A stretch of DNA of 64,000 nucleotides, taken from DALYLB01 sp046154695. Its GTDB lineage: Bacteria > Acidobacteriota > Blastocatellia > RBC074. Below the pieces are notes generated by a model that was not told where the DNA came from, ran no database searches, and saw nothing but the letters and a program-made list of their open reading frames with translations. Below are positions 9,770 through 22,144 of this stretch, one piece after another; position 1 is the stretch's first letter, and every line of letters begins with the position of its first letter. Position numbers and translations under genes: made by a program. Location: positions 1-64,000 of the forward strand of contig JBJXFI010000413.1 in NCBI GenBank assembly GCA_046154695.1, read 5' to 3'.

Positions 9770-9868
9770 CATGTCGCGTGCCGGAAGTCGAATCGTTCGA
9801 GGCCCGGTCTTATTCTGAGAGTGTCTGGTGGAGTCGGCACAAGCTGGACAGCTTGTGCCACTCTTTCC
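9770..9868. repeat. Composite repeat with GGCACAAGCTG palindrome, copy 1
   Basis: The element reads ATGTCGCGTG, then TCGTTCGAGGCCCGG, then GAGTGTCTGG, then the palindrome GGCACAAGCTG-GA-CAGCTTGTGCC (9836-9859). The same blocks in the same order recur at 21929-22133. Confidence 0.7.
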
Positions 9869-9930
9869 AAACCCCCGCTAACCTCAATTTCGAGCCAGAC
9901 CTCCTAAAAAATCCCTTCCGCCGGAGGCTG

Positions 9931-9948
9931 TGGCCAGCCAGTTGCTTT
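9931..9948 (+). promoter_or_regulatory. Sigma-54 promoter of the NifA-like activator gene
   Basis: TGGCCAGCCAGTTGCTTT has GG at 9932-9933 and GC at 9944-9945, the exact GG-N10-GC spacing required by RpoN holoenzyme. Its last twelve bases (AGCCAGTTGCTT) are identical to the promoter ahead of glnN. The predicted transcription start is near 9957. Confidence 0.75.
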
Positions 9949-9985
9949 CCCCCTTCAAATGATTGGCGGGTTCTTTCTTTATTCA

Positions 9986-10027
9986 TACAAAAATGTTAGC
10001 TTTTAAATCAGATCGGACAATTATGTC
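9986..10027. promoter_or_regulatory. Pair of 30-bp-spaced palindromes in the activator leader
   Basis: TACAAAAATGTT (9986-9997) and GACAATTATGTC (10016-10027) share the ACA-N4-TGT core and lie exactly 30 bp apart. The same pair with the same spacing occurs upstream of glnN. Here the sites are downstream of the predicted start (about +35 and +65), which would suit autorepression or activation from a downstream enhancer. Confidence 0.6.
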
Positions 10028-10074
10028 GAATCTGAAAAATGGGTTCGCCGCGAGGCGGGGAAGCGGGGGAAGAG

Positions 10075-11613
<1,539 letters not shown>

Positions 11614-11623
11614 TCCGTAAAAA

Positions 11624-11665
11624 GACGAAAATGTCGGAAAATCCTCCCAAAGCGACAAAAATGTA
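11624..11665. promoter_or_regulatory. Candidate enhancer (UAS) pair upstream of glnN
   Basis: GACGAAAATGTC (11624-11635) and GACAAAAATGTA (11654-11665) are GACA-N4-TGTC-like palindromes exactly 30 bp, about three helical turns, apart. Their centres lie about 151 and 121 bp upstream of the predicted glnN transcription start. That is the usual distance for NtrC/NifA-type enhancer sites. They are probably bound by the activator encoded just upstream. Confidence 0.65.
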
Positions 11666-11754
11666 TGGGCGGGGGCTTCGGCGGGGCGGGGGCGAAGGAA
11701 GCGCGGCGCCATAATCGCGTGGATTGATTGGAGATAGGGGGATGGGGAAGGGTT

Positions 11755-11771
11755 TGGCAAGCCAGTTGCTT
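11755..11771 (+). promoter_or_regulatory. Sigma-54 promoter of glnN
   Basis: TGGCAAGCCAGTTGCTT has GG at 11756-11757 and GC at 11768-11769 with the exact ten-base gap. It matches the RpoN consensus (TGGCA-N7-TTGC) at all key positions. The predicted start is near 11781, about 76 bases ahead of the coding region. Confidence 0.85.
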
Positions 11772-11856
11772 CAAAAATGTACGGATCGGACTGTGAGCCG
11801 GTTCTCTGCCATATTAAATACGCGGTACAAATTCAATACACGGGAGAGATGAGACT

Positions 11857-14046
<2,190 letters not shown>

Positions 14047-14068
14047 CTGGATCTTGACGGTTCTGGCG

Positions 14069-14106
14069 CCGGAGACGGGGCATGTGCCCGGTCTCCGGTA
14101 TTTTCC
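14069..14106 (+). terminator. Terminator-like hairpin after glnN
   Basis: CCGGAGAC (14069-14076) pairs with GTCTCCGG (14091-14098), extended inward by GGG/CCC, and is followed by TATTTT. It lies 22 bases after the glnN stop. Confidence 0.7.
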
Positions 14107-14191
14107 CGTCAAGGCCGACGCAAGCGGGGGGGCGCGTCCGGGGGGCTTTCCCGGCGCGCGCCGCTTACGCTTCAGCATTGCCGGGGAACCC

Positions 14192-14419
14192 ATGAAAACA
14201 TACAAAATCAACAGCGAGATCTATGGCGAATTGATGAACACATTGATGAATGAGCGTTCACGATTCGATTCGGAAGAGGAGTTTCAACGATTCGCCGTCG
14301 ACGAGGTGCGGCGGTTCATCAGCGAATTGCGTTCGATCAACATCGAGCTGGCGATGCGCCCCAATTACAGCGGGCGGCCCATCTCCCGGCCCGGCGGGAC
14401 GCAAAAACCGGCCAGGTAG
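14192..14419 (+). CDS. Small conserved-looking protein of unknown function
   Basis: I do not recognise this protein. The likely ATG at 14192 gives 75 residues (MKTYKINSEIYGELMNTLMN...); the open frame begins earlier at 14054, but that part overlaps the glnN terminator. The middle is strongly amphipathic and helical, with many Glu, Arg and Phe residues ('FDSEEEFQRFAVDEVRRFISELRS'). The C-terminus is Pro/Arg/Gly-rich and probably disordered. It is bracketed by two terminator-like hairpins, which suggests a separate transcript. GGGGA lies about 6 bases ahead of the ATG. Confidence 0.55.
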   Translation: MKTYKINSEIYGELMNTLMNERSRFDSEEEFQRFAVDEVRRFISELRSINIELAMRPNYSGRPISRPGGTQKPAR

Positions 14420-14451
14420 AATTTGCTCTCCTGCTATGACGAACATTCGCG

Positions 14452-14483
14452 GGGCGGGGGCTTCGGCCCCCGCCCTCTCTTTA
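14452..14483 (+). terminator. Intrinsic terminator
   Basis: A ten-base perfect stem, GGGCGGGGGC (14452-14461), a TTCG tetraloop and GCCCCCGCCC (14466-14475) are followed by TCTCTTTATTT. This is a near-ideal intrinsic terminator for the small upstream gene. Confidence 0.85.
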
Positions 14484-14550
14484 TTTGGGGGGAGTCATTG
14501 TTTCGCCTTCCGGCTGAAGGCCATTGGCATTCAGCTGGAGGAAAAATGTA

Positions 14551-14647
14551 GGATAACGGAACAGCCGGAAATAACGGAACAAACGAAACAAGACCGGGAA
14601 GAGTCCGTTTGTTCCGTTATTTCCGGCTGTTTCGTGCTCTCTTCTTT
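14551..14647. repeat. Long hairpin repeat 'ACGGAACA/ACGGAAATA', complete copy
   Basis: GGATAACGGAACAGCCGGAA... is inverted by ...CCGTTATTTCCGGCTG. The arms are built of repeated CGGAA words. A second copy at 48387-48466 has the same left arm, but about 19 bases are missing from its right arm. Confidence 0.75.
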
Positions 14648-14773
14648 TATTCTTTCCCGGCGAAATAATTGCAACCGAAGGCGGGGAGGGATCGTTTTCC
14701 GATGTCTGTGGGCCGCGGCGGTATCCGCGGAAAAGAAGAAAGACAACGCGGGCCAGGGATCGGAAGCAATGCC

Positions 14774-15997
14774 ATGAGATTTTTCGAGGGAGTCAGAATC
14801 GCGCTCAGCAGTTTGCGGGCGAACAAGCTGCGGTCCGTCTTGACACTGCTGGGGGTGATCTTCGGCGTGATGACGGTGGTGGCGGTGGCGTCGGTGATCC
14901 AGGGGTTTTTCGGCTATGTGGATCGAACGGTGACGGCGGATCTGGGATCGAACACGGTGGTGGTGGACAAGTACGGGATCATCGCGAGTTTCGAGGACTA
15001 CATTAACGCGAGCCGGCGCAACAAGGATCTGACGATCGGGGACGCCGCCTATTTGCGGGAACGGCTGACGCTGGCCCGGGAAGTGGGCGTGCAGGGGTTT
15101 TCGAGCGCGGAGGTGCGGTCGCCGTCCGAGAAGATGACCAACGTCAACATCAAGGGCAACACGGCCAACATGGTCAATATCGACGCGACGCAGCCCGAGC
15201 TGGGCCGGTATATCAGCGAGCTGGATGACACCAACCGGCGGACGACGGCGTTGATCGGGGTGGAGATTGCCGACAAGCTGTTCGGGAGCCGGGATGTCGT
15301 CGGGCGGGAGATCAAGATCAACGGGATGCCGTTCGAGGTGATCGGGGTGGCGAAGGAGCAGGGATCGTTTTTCGGGCAGTCGCGGGACGATTTCGTGATC
15401 ATCCCGCTTTCGACCCATCAGAAGATGTGGGGCTCGCGGCAGAGCCTGACCTTTTCATTGAAGGCGCGGGATGGAGTGGACCTGAAGACGTTCGAGGATC
15501 AGATCCGCATGCTGATGCGGGCGCGCCACCGGCTGGGCTACAGCGAAAAGGACACCTTCGGGTTGGTGACGGCGGATGCGATCAACAATTTCGTGCAGGC
15601 GCTTTTCGGGATCATTGCCGCCGTGGCGCTGGGGGTGGTCTCGATCTCGCTGGTGGTGGGGGGAATCGTGATCATGAACATCATGCTGGTGACGGTGACC
15701 GAGCGGACGCGGGAGATCGGGATTCGAAAGAGTCTGGGGGCGCGCCGCCGGGACATTCTGATCCAGTTTCTGGTCGAATCGACGACGCTTTCGCTGGTGG
15801 GTGGCCTGATCGGGCTGGGGGTGGCGTACGCGATTTCGAAGCTGCTGGTGGCGCTGACGCCGATTCCGGCGGAGCTGCCGGTCTGGTCCGCCGTGCTGGC
15901 GATCGGGGTATCGAGCGGCGTCGGCCTGGTTTTCGGCATCTATCCGGCCTGGAAGGCGGCGAAGCTGGATCCCATCGTCGCGCTCAGATCGGAGTAG
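14774..15997 (+). CDS. MacB/FtsX-type ABC transporter permease
   Basis: From the ATG at 14774 the protein has 407 residues. It starts with 'MRFFEGVRIALSSLRANKLRSVLTLLGVIFGVMTVVAVASVIQG', the first membrane helix of MacB-type permeases. A periplasmic core domain covers about residues 45-270. Three C-terminal helices include the 'IVIMNIMLVTVTERTREIGIRKSLGARRRDIL' signature that couples to the ATPase. No ATPase or HlyD-like adaptor gene is adjacent; the next gene is a second permease of the same type. The pair probably forms a heterodimer using an ATPase encoded elsewhere. The substrate is unknown. Confidence 0.88.
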   Translation: MRFFEGVRIALSSLRANKLRSVLTLLGVIFGVMTVVAVASVIQGFFGYVDRTVTADLGSNTVVVDKYGIIASFEDYINASRRNKDLTIGDAAYLRERLTLAREVGVQGFSSAEVRSPSEKMTNVNIKGNTANMVNIDATQPELGRYISELDDTNRRTTALIGVEIADKLFGSRDVVGREIKINGMPFEVIGVAKEQGSFFGQSRDDFVIIPLSTHQKMWGSRQSLTFSLKARDGVDLKTFEDQIRMLMRARHRLGYSEKDTFGLVTADAINNFVQALFGIIAAVALGVVSISLVVGGIVIMNIMLVTVTERTREIGIRKSLGARRRDILIQFLVESTTLSLVGGLIGLGVAYAISKLLVALTPIPAELPVWSAVLAIGVSSGVGLVFGIYPAWKAAKLDPIVALRSE

Positions 15998-16004
15998 GAA
16001 CAAT

Positions 16005-17249
<1,245 letters not shown>

Positions 17250-17335
17250 GCCGCCGCGCCGCCGAATCGTCCCTTTTACCGTGACCCGCCGCCTGGCCGC
17301 GCCGCGCCTCCTTTCGCGACGATGCTCTCTCCGGC

Positions 17336-17365
17336 TTGATCGTGAACTTTGCATGCACGTAGAAT
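17336..17365 (+). promoter_or_regulatory. Possible sigma-70-type promoter for the TlpA-like gene
   Basis: TTGATC (17336-17341) and TAGAAT (17360-17365) are separated by 18 bases and lie about 50 bases upstream of the start codon. The -10 element matches five of six consensus bases. Such a match can occur by chance. Confidence 0.35.
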
Positions 17366-17413
17366 TCGCGTTGTCGCGTCTCATTCCATGATTGGCCCGC
17401 ATCGAGAGTTCCT

Positions 17414-18688
17414 ATGTCGAAAAGAATCCTTTGTCTGTCGGTAACAATATTGGCCCTGGCATCGTTGTGCGCGGGGGACGCGGAGGCGCAGGCGCGGAAG
17501 CCCTCGCAGGCCCTGCGCCAGGTGAATGAGGAAGAGGAGAGGTTGCTGAAGAGCTTCGACAGGGATCTGGGGCGGGGAAAGGCGCAGCCGTATGAGTGGG
17601 ATGAGCGCACCGAGAGCCTGAAGCGTTTTGCGGCGCGGCAGGCGCAGGGGTACAACGCCGCCGACTGGAAGGGCGACGAGCTGCTGGCGCTGGCGACGTT
17701 GTATCAGACGGCGGAGATGTTCGCGCCCGCGGCCGAGGCCTATCGCGCCTTCCTGAAGGAAGGGCCGAAGCGCGAGGCGTCGGATGCGGCGACCAGCAGC
17801 CTGATTCGCGCGCTGATCGAGACGGAGCGGGCGGAGGAGGCGGAGAAGCTGTTCGAGGACTGGCCCTACACGCCGCGGCAGGATCCGGCCGTGCTGCTCG
17901 CGCGCGTCGCGCTGCGTCAGGATCTGGCCGCGCTTCTGCGCGATCGCGGGAAATTCGACCGGGCGGCCTATCAGGCGCGGGAAGGATACAATGAGGCCGA
18001 TTCCGTCAATTTTTCGCGGGGAGCCATCGCGCAGCTCCGGGACGTCACGCAGCGCGCGCAGATGGCGCTGGCCGCGCTGGCGATCGCCTCTTTCGAGCGC
18101 GCCGGGAAGAAGGCCGAGGCGGAGAGCCTGAGCAAGCTGGTCGAAAGGTACGATTTCGCGCGGCAGCCTGCGCTCAAGTCGCTCTATGAGGGAGAGCTAC
18201 GGATCGCGCGATTGATCGGGCGGCCCGCGCCGGAATTGATTGTTTCGCGCTGGCTCGATTCGGCCGGAATGCGGGTGGGCGATATGCGGGGGCAGGTCGT
18301 TCTGCTCGATTTCTGGGCGATGTGGTGCAGCCCGTGCATCGCCGCCTACCCACATTTGCGCGGCCTGCAGGCGAAATACGAGGGAAAGGGATTTCAGGTC
18401 ATCGGCGTCACTCGCTATTTCGGCCGGTCCGACACGGAGGAGAGCCTCGCGCGGGAGCAGGAGCTGAAGAGCCTGCAGGCCTACAAGGTCAGGCACAAGC
18501 TGACCTGGCCGGTCGCGGTCGGCAAGATGGACGACCCGTCGAACGATGAGGCCTTTGGAGTGGCCTCGCTCCCGACGATCATTCTGATCGATCGCCAGGG
18601 CCGCGTGAGGCATTTCAAACGCGGGGTGGGGGAGTATCCGAAACTCGAAATGCAGATCGAGCGGCTCATCGGGGAAAGGAATGAATGA
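17414..18688 (+). CDS. TlpA/ResA-like thioredoxin with N-terminal helical domain
   Basis: This 424-residue protein is probably periplasmic. A signal peptide spans residues 1-27 (ILCLSVTILALASLCAGDAEA). A TPR-like helical region fills about residues 30-265. The C-terminal thioredoxin domain has 'GQVVLLDFWAMWCSPCIAAYPHL' with active-site C305-S-P-C308, and the cis-proline segment 'VASLPTIILIDRQG'. It is likely a thiol-disulphide oxidoreductase or a peroxide-handling enzyme of the AhpC/TSA-Redoxin type. The W-C-x-P-C motif favours TlpA-like reductase activity. The partner protein is unknown. It is probably its own transcription unit. Confidence 0.88.
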   Translation: MSKRILCLSVTILALASLCAGDAEAQARKPSQALRQVNEEEERLLKSFDRDLGRGKAQPYEWDERTESLKRFAARQAQGYNAADWKGDELLALATLYQTAEMFAPAAEAYRAFLKEGPKREASDAATSSLIRALIETERAEEAEKLFEDWPYTPRQDPAVLLARVALRQDLAALLRDRGKFDRAAYQAREGYNEADSVNFSRGAIAQLRDVTQRAQMALAALAIASFERAGKKAEAESLSKLVERYDFARQPALKSLYEGELRIARLIGRPAPELIVSRWLDSAGMRVGDMRGQVVLLDFWAMWCSPCIAAYPHLRGLQAKYEGKGFQVIGVTRYFGRSDTEESLAREQELKSLQAYKVRHKLTWPVAVGKMDDPSNDEAFGVASLPTIILIDRQGRVRHFKRGVGEYPKLEMQIERLIGERNE

Positions 18689-18775
18689 AGAGCGCCGCGG
18701 ACCTGCCATCAAGGATGAATCGAACGCCGAGGACGCGCGGATCAGGTGGATTTACGCGGATGATCGGAAAGTAGC

Positions 18776-19291
18776 ATGACGATGTTGTGTCAGTTCTGCG
18801 GAGCGCGGCTCCAGCAGCTCGCCCGGTATTGCAAAAACTGCGGCGCCCGTGTGGGCCGGGAGAAGGATGATCCCGCGCCGGTGTCTGGGCGCGATGTCGT
18901 TCCGGCGCAGGACGATGGCGATATCCCCTGGCGGCCGGACGAGACCGCCCTCATCCTGCCCATCGAGCGAGAGTTCCCCCGGGAGTCCCCCTGGGGAGCC
19001 GGCGACGGCGGCGACTCCGCCGAGATCGTTCCGATCGACCCATGGAACGCGCCTTCCGCCCGCCGGGAGAATCCGCCATCGTGGGTTGAGATTCTGGAAG
19101 AGGAGACGATCCCGCCGCCCCAATCCGAGGACGCATGGGATCCCCGCCCGGAAATCCAGGAATATTTCGCCCCCGCCCCGGCGCGGCGCGAACCTCCCCG
19201 GGAGAGGCGGTCAGCCATGCCCCTCCTCGTCCTGCTGGTCGCGGTGCTCCTGCTCTTCGTCTTCGCCTATCTCGTCTGGCAGGGCGCCTGA
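18776..19291 (+). CDS. Zinc-ribbon protein with C-terminal membrane anchor
   Basis: The protein has 171 residues. An N-terminal double-CxxC zinc ribbon (CQFCGARL...CKNCGARVG, residues 5-28) is followed by an acidic, Pro-rich, low-complexity linker of about 110 residues. It ends in one membrane segment (PLLVLLVAVLLLFVFAYLVW). This tail-anchored arrangement is common among uncharacterised acidobacterial and other proteins. It precedes the Ser/Thr kinase gene by about 100 bases, so a regulatory link is possible but unproven. Confidence 0.75.
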   Translation: MTMLCQFCGARLQQLARYCKNCGARVGREKDDPAPVSGRDVVPAQDDGDIPWRPDETALILPIEREFPRESPWGAGDGGDSAEIVPIDPWNAPSARRENPPSWVEILEEETIPPPQSEDAWDPRPEIQEYFAPAPARREPPRERRSAMPLLVLLVAVLLLFVFAYLVWQGA

Positions 19292-19393
19292 AATTCGGCC
19301 GGCTCTGTAATTCAACATACTGGAAAAACATGGCTTCGTGCCGCAGAATGGGGCTTTCCACAATGGCGGTTCCTCTCTGACAATTTCGAAATT

Positions 19394-21832
19394 ATGATCG
19401 GCGAAACGATTTCACATTATCGCATCCTCGAACGACTGGGTGTGGGCGGCATGGGCGAGGTCTTCAAGGCCGAGGACACGCGCCTGCAGCGCCAGGTCGC
19501 GTTGAAGCTCATGATGGGCGACGAGCGGCAGTTCGACCAGATGCGGGGGCGGTTCCTCCGCGAGGCCCGGGCCGCGAGCGCGATCAGCCATCCCAACATC
19601 GCGACCATCTACGAGATCGATGAGGTGGAGCGCGAGGGGCGTCGATACAGTTTCATCGTGATGGAGTATGTCGAGGGGCGCATCCTGAAGGAGATTCTCG
19701 GCGCCGTCTCGCTGATGGAGGCGCTGGAGATCATCGATCAGATGGTGGACGGGCTGGCGGCGGCGCATGAGCGGGGGATCGTTCACCGGGACATCAAGCC
19801 GTCGAACGTGATGGTCACGCCGGCGCAGCTGGTCAAGATTCTCGATTTCGGCGTCGCGAAATACGCGCCTCCGGTGTTGGAGGACGACGTCACGGCGAGC
19901 CTTCTTGCGACGGATGTCATGCATACCATGCCGGGGACGGTGGTTGGAACCTACACGTATATGTCGCCGGAACAGGCGCGGGGGCTGGATGTCGATCACC
20001 GGAGCGATATCTTTTCGCTGGGCGTTCTCGCGTATGAGCTGATCACGGGGCGGCAGCCGTTCGAGGGAAAAAACGTGCTGGCCATTGTGGATTCGATTCT
20101 TCACAGCGCGCCGCTCCCGCTCGGACGGTACAACGCGCACGTGAACGGCGACCTGGAGCGGTTCATCTTTCGTATGCTGGAGAAGAGCCGGGATCTGCGG
20201 TATCAGAGCCTGCGCGACGCGTCGGTCGATCTGGAGCAGGTGCGCGTGGGCGTGACCCGCCCGCTTCCGGCGGTGAGTTACGAGACCAACATTGGATATG
20301 CCACGCAGTTGCTCCCCGGGGCGGCGCGCGATTCGGGGACGTTCACGCTGCGGAAACGCTCCGGCAAGAGCGTGGCCGTGCTCAGCTTCACGAATGTGAC
20401 CCGCCGGTCCGAAGACGACTGGCTGGGTGTGGGGATCGCCGAGACGGTCACCTCCGATTTGAAGAACATCGAGGGGATCACGGTCATCGGCCGCGAGCGG
20501 ATCTACGAGGCGCTGCGCCATTGGAACGAGGACCTGCGGGCCGATTTCGACGAGAAGATGGCGACCCGGATCGGGCAGGAGATCGGCGCGCGCTGGATCA
20601 TCGGCGGGGCCTATCAGCGCCTCGGCGACCTGCTGCGCATCACCGCGCGGCTGGTGGAGGTCGAGACGGGCGAGATCGCCAAGACCGTCAAGATCGACGG
20701 GATGATCAGCGAGGTCTTCGCCCTGCAGGACAAGATCGTGTATGAGCTTTCCCGCAATCTCGATCTGAGCATCCGCAGCGGCGAGCGGGAGGCGATCGAA
20801 CAGCCCGAGACGAATGTGATCGATGCCTATGAGGCCTATGTCAAGGGGCAGGAGCTCGCCTTTGCCGGGACGCCAGAAAGCATCGATCAGGCGATTGAAC
20901 TCGCCCGGAAGGCGATCGCGCTCGATCCGGCCTATGCGCATGCCTACGCGGTGCTGGCCTATGCCATGACCATCAAGGGGCAGTTCACGTCCGACCGGGA
21001 GCTGATCGCGCAGGCGGTCGAGCATGCCCAGAAGGCCATCGAATTGCGGCCGAATCTGGCCGACAGCTACGGCATTCTCGGCATCGCCTTCACGGCGCTG
21101 GATCGCGAGGATGACGCCATCGGCGCGATCAACCGCGCGCTCGCCTTCGCGCCGAATGACAGCCTGGTCCGCGCCAGCCTGGGCCGCGCCTATTTCGTCG
21201 GCAAGGGGAAGTTCAAGGAGGCCGCGGCGGAATACGATCAGGCGATGGAGAACCCGGGGGAGAATAACTGGATCGCCTCCGCGCTGGCCCATGTGCTGCT
21301 CTATACCGGCGATTACCGTCGCGCGGAGGAACTGGCGCGGGTCTCCATCCAATCCCAGGAGCAGTATGCCCTCAATCACGAGGGCATACAGGTGATCGGC
21401 TCCTATATGCGGCTGGGGCAGGCGCTTTATCTTCAGCGGCGGTATGACGAGGCGATCGCGGAGTTCAAGCGGGAGTTCGAATTTTTACAGACCAGCGGGC
21501 ACGCGATGCGGGATCGCGTCCTGATCGAGATTCATCAGAAGCTCGCCTGCGCCTACATGCGGCTCGGAAAAATGGACGAGGCCCGCGACGAATACGAACA
21601 GGCCCTGGCCGGTTTCGACGCGCGTCTGCAACAGGGGGCGGATGACCCTTTCACCAGATATTACATGGCCTGCGCGTCGGCGGTGATGGGCGAAACGGAC
21701 GCGGCATTCGATCATCTGCGCATCGCCATCGAGAGGCGCCGCAACTTCAACGCGGCCCGCGCCCGGGTCGAGTTCGATCTGGAGGGCCTGCGCGAGGACG
21801 CGCGGTTCCAGGAACTGATTGATCGACGGTAG
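19394..21832 (+). CDS. PknB-type Ser/Thr kinase with TolB-like and TPR regions
   Basis: This is an 812-residue cytoplasmic protein. The kinase domain covers residues 1-270: glycine loop 'LGVGGMGEVFK', VALK lysine K38, catalytic 'HRDIKPSN' (H131, D133), and D151-F-G. All key residues are present, so it should be active. A TolB/FlgO-like domain follows (about 325-465, starting 'SVAVLSFTNVTRRSEDDWLGVGIAETVTSDL'), then roughly eight TPR units to the C-terminus. No membrane segment is visible. This kinase-TolB-TPR architecture is frequent in Acidobacteriota. Substrates are unknown. No promoter or clear ribosome site stands out. Confidence 0.9.
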   Translation: MIGETISHYRILERLGVGGMGEVFKAEDTRLQRQVALKLMMGDERQFDQMRGRFLREARAASAISHPNIATIYEIDEVEREGRRYSFIVMEYVEGRILKEILGAVSLMEALEIIDQMVDGLAAAHERGIVHRDIKPSNVMVTPAQLVKILDFGVAKYAPPVLEDDVTASLLATDVMHTMPGTVVGTYTYMSPEQARGLDVDHRSDIFSLGVLAYELITGRQPFEGKNVLAIVDSILHSAPLPLGRYNAHVNGDLERFIFRMLEKSRDLRYQSLRDASVDLEQVRVGVTRPLPAVSYETNIGYATQLLPGAARDSGTFTLRKRSGKSVAVLSFTNVTRRSEDDWLGVGIAETVTSDLKNIEGITVIGRERIYEALRHWNEDLRADFDEKMATRIGQEIGARWIIGGAYQRLGDLLRITARLVEVETGEIAKTVKIDGMISEVFALQDKIVYELSRNLDLSIRSGEREAIEQPETNVIDAYEAYVKGQELAFAGTPESIDQAIELARKAIALDPAYAHAYAVLAYAMTIKGQFTSDRELIAQAVEHAQKAIELRPNLADSYGILGIAFTALDREDDAIGAINRALAFAPNDSLVRASLGRAYFVGKGKFKEAAAEYDQAMENPGENNWIASALAHVLLYTGDYRRAEELARVSIQSQEQYALNHEGIQVIGSYMRLGQALYLQRRYDEAIAEFKREFEFLQTSGHAMRDRVLIEIHQKLACAYMRLGKMDEARDEYEQALAGFDARLQQGADDPFTRYYMACASAVMGETDAAFDHLRIAIERRRNFNAARARVEFDLEGLREDARFQELIDRR

Positions 21833-21843
21833 TTGAATAAAAT

Positions 21844-21914
21844 CGTTTGGGGTTCCGCCTTCAGGGGGCCGGCCGTTCGCAAAGCCCGGCGGCCTGAAGG
21901 CGGAACTCCAAACG
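21844..21914. repeat. Inverted 'GTTTGGAGTTCCGCC' repeat
   Basis: CGTTTGGGGTTCCGCCTTCAGG at the left is inverted as CCTGAAGGCGGAACTCCAAACG at the right (21893-21914). It belongs to the same family as 29731-29786, 42242-42305, 54498-54568 and 57382-57453. Confidence 0.8.
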
Positions 21915-21928
21915 ATTTCCGAGGAGCT

Positions 21929-22133
21929 TTCATGTCGCGTGGCGACGCCCGGAAACAATGAAATGCATGGTGGCACAAGCTGTCCAGCTTGTGCCTGGTG
22001 TAAGGTGCGCGTGAAGAGTCCGGCGGGGCGGGCGCCTGAAGGGGTCTCGTTCGAGGCCCGGACTTTTTCTGGTAGTGTCTGCCAGACACTCTCGGATGCG
22101 GCACAAGCTGGACAGCTTGTGCCACTTTTTCCG
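21929..22133. repeat. Composite repeat with two GGCACAAGCTG palindromes, copy 2
   Basis: The blocks ATGTCGCGTG, palindrome GGCACAAGCTG-TC-CAGCTTGTGCC (21972-21995), TCGTTCGAGGCCCGG, AGTGTCTG and palindrome GGCACAAGCTG-GA-CAGCTTGTGCC (22100-22123) repeat the content of 9770-9868. This copy has an extra palindrome and spacer. Confidence 0.7.
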
Positions 22134-22144
22134 AGGAGCGGTTC

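Larger units (their letters stand above)
9513..10074. other. Intergenic region with repeats and sigma-54 control sites
   Basis: This 562-bp gap holds no convincing gene. The open frame at 9700-9999 is made of repeat sequence. Present are a composite repeat (9770-9868) with the GGCACAAGCTG palindrome, a sigma-54 promoter (9931-9948) and two 30-bp-spaced palindromes (9986-9997 and 10016-10027) between that promoter and the activator gene. Confidence 0.6.
14420..14773. other. Gene-free gap with terminator and repeats
   Basis: This 354-bp gap holds a strong terminator (14452-14483), a degenerate copy of the 'GCCTGAAGGCGG' repeat (14503-14545) and a long hairpin repeat (14551-14647). The frame open from 14669 is the unlikely 35-codon extension of the following permease gene. 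Confidence 0.6.
21833..22144. other. Repeat-filled intergenic gap
   Basis: This 312-bp gap contains no gene. It is almost entirely repeats: an inverted 'GGAGTTCCGCC' element (21844-21914), one GGCACAAGCTG palindrome (21972-21995), and a composite repeat ending in a second palindrome (22100-22123). Confidence 0.7.

Noticed and set aside
9700..9999. Frame of 99 codons between the DUF481 and activator genes
   Set aside because: Much of it is translated from the composite repeat and it overlaps the sigma-54 promoter, so it is not a gene.
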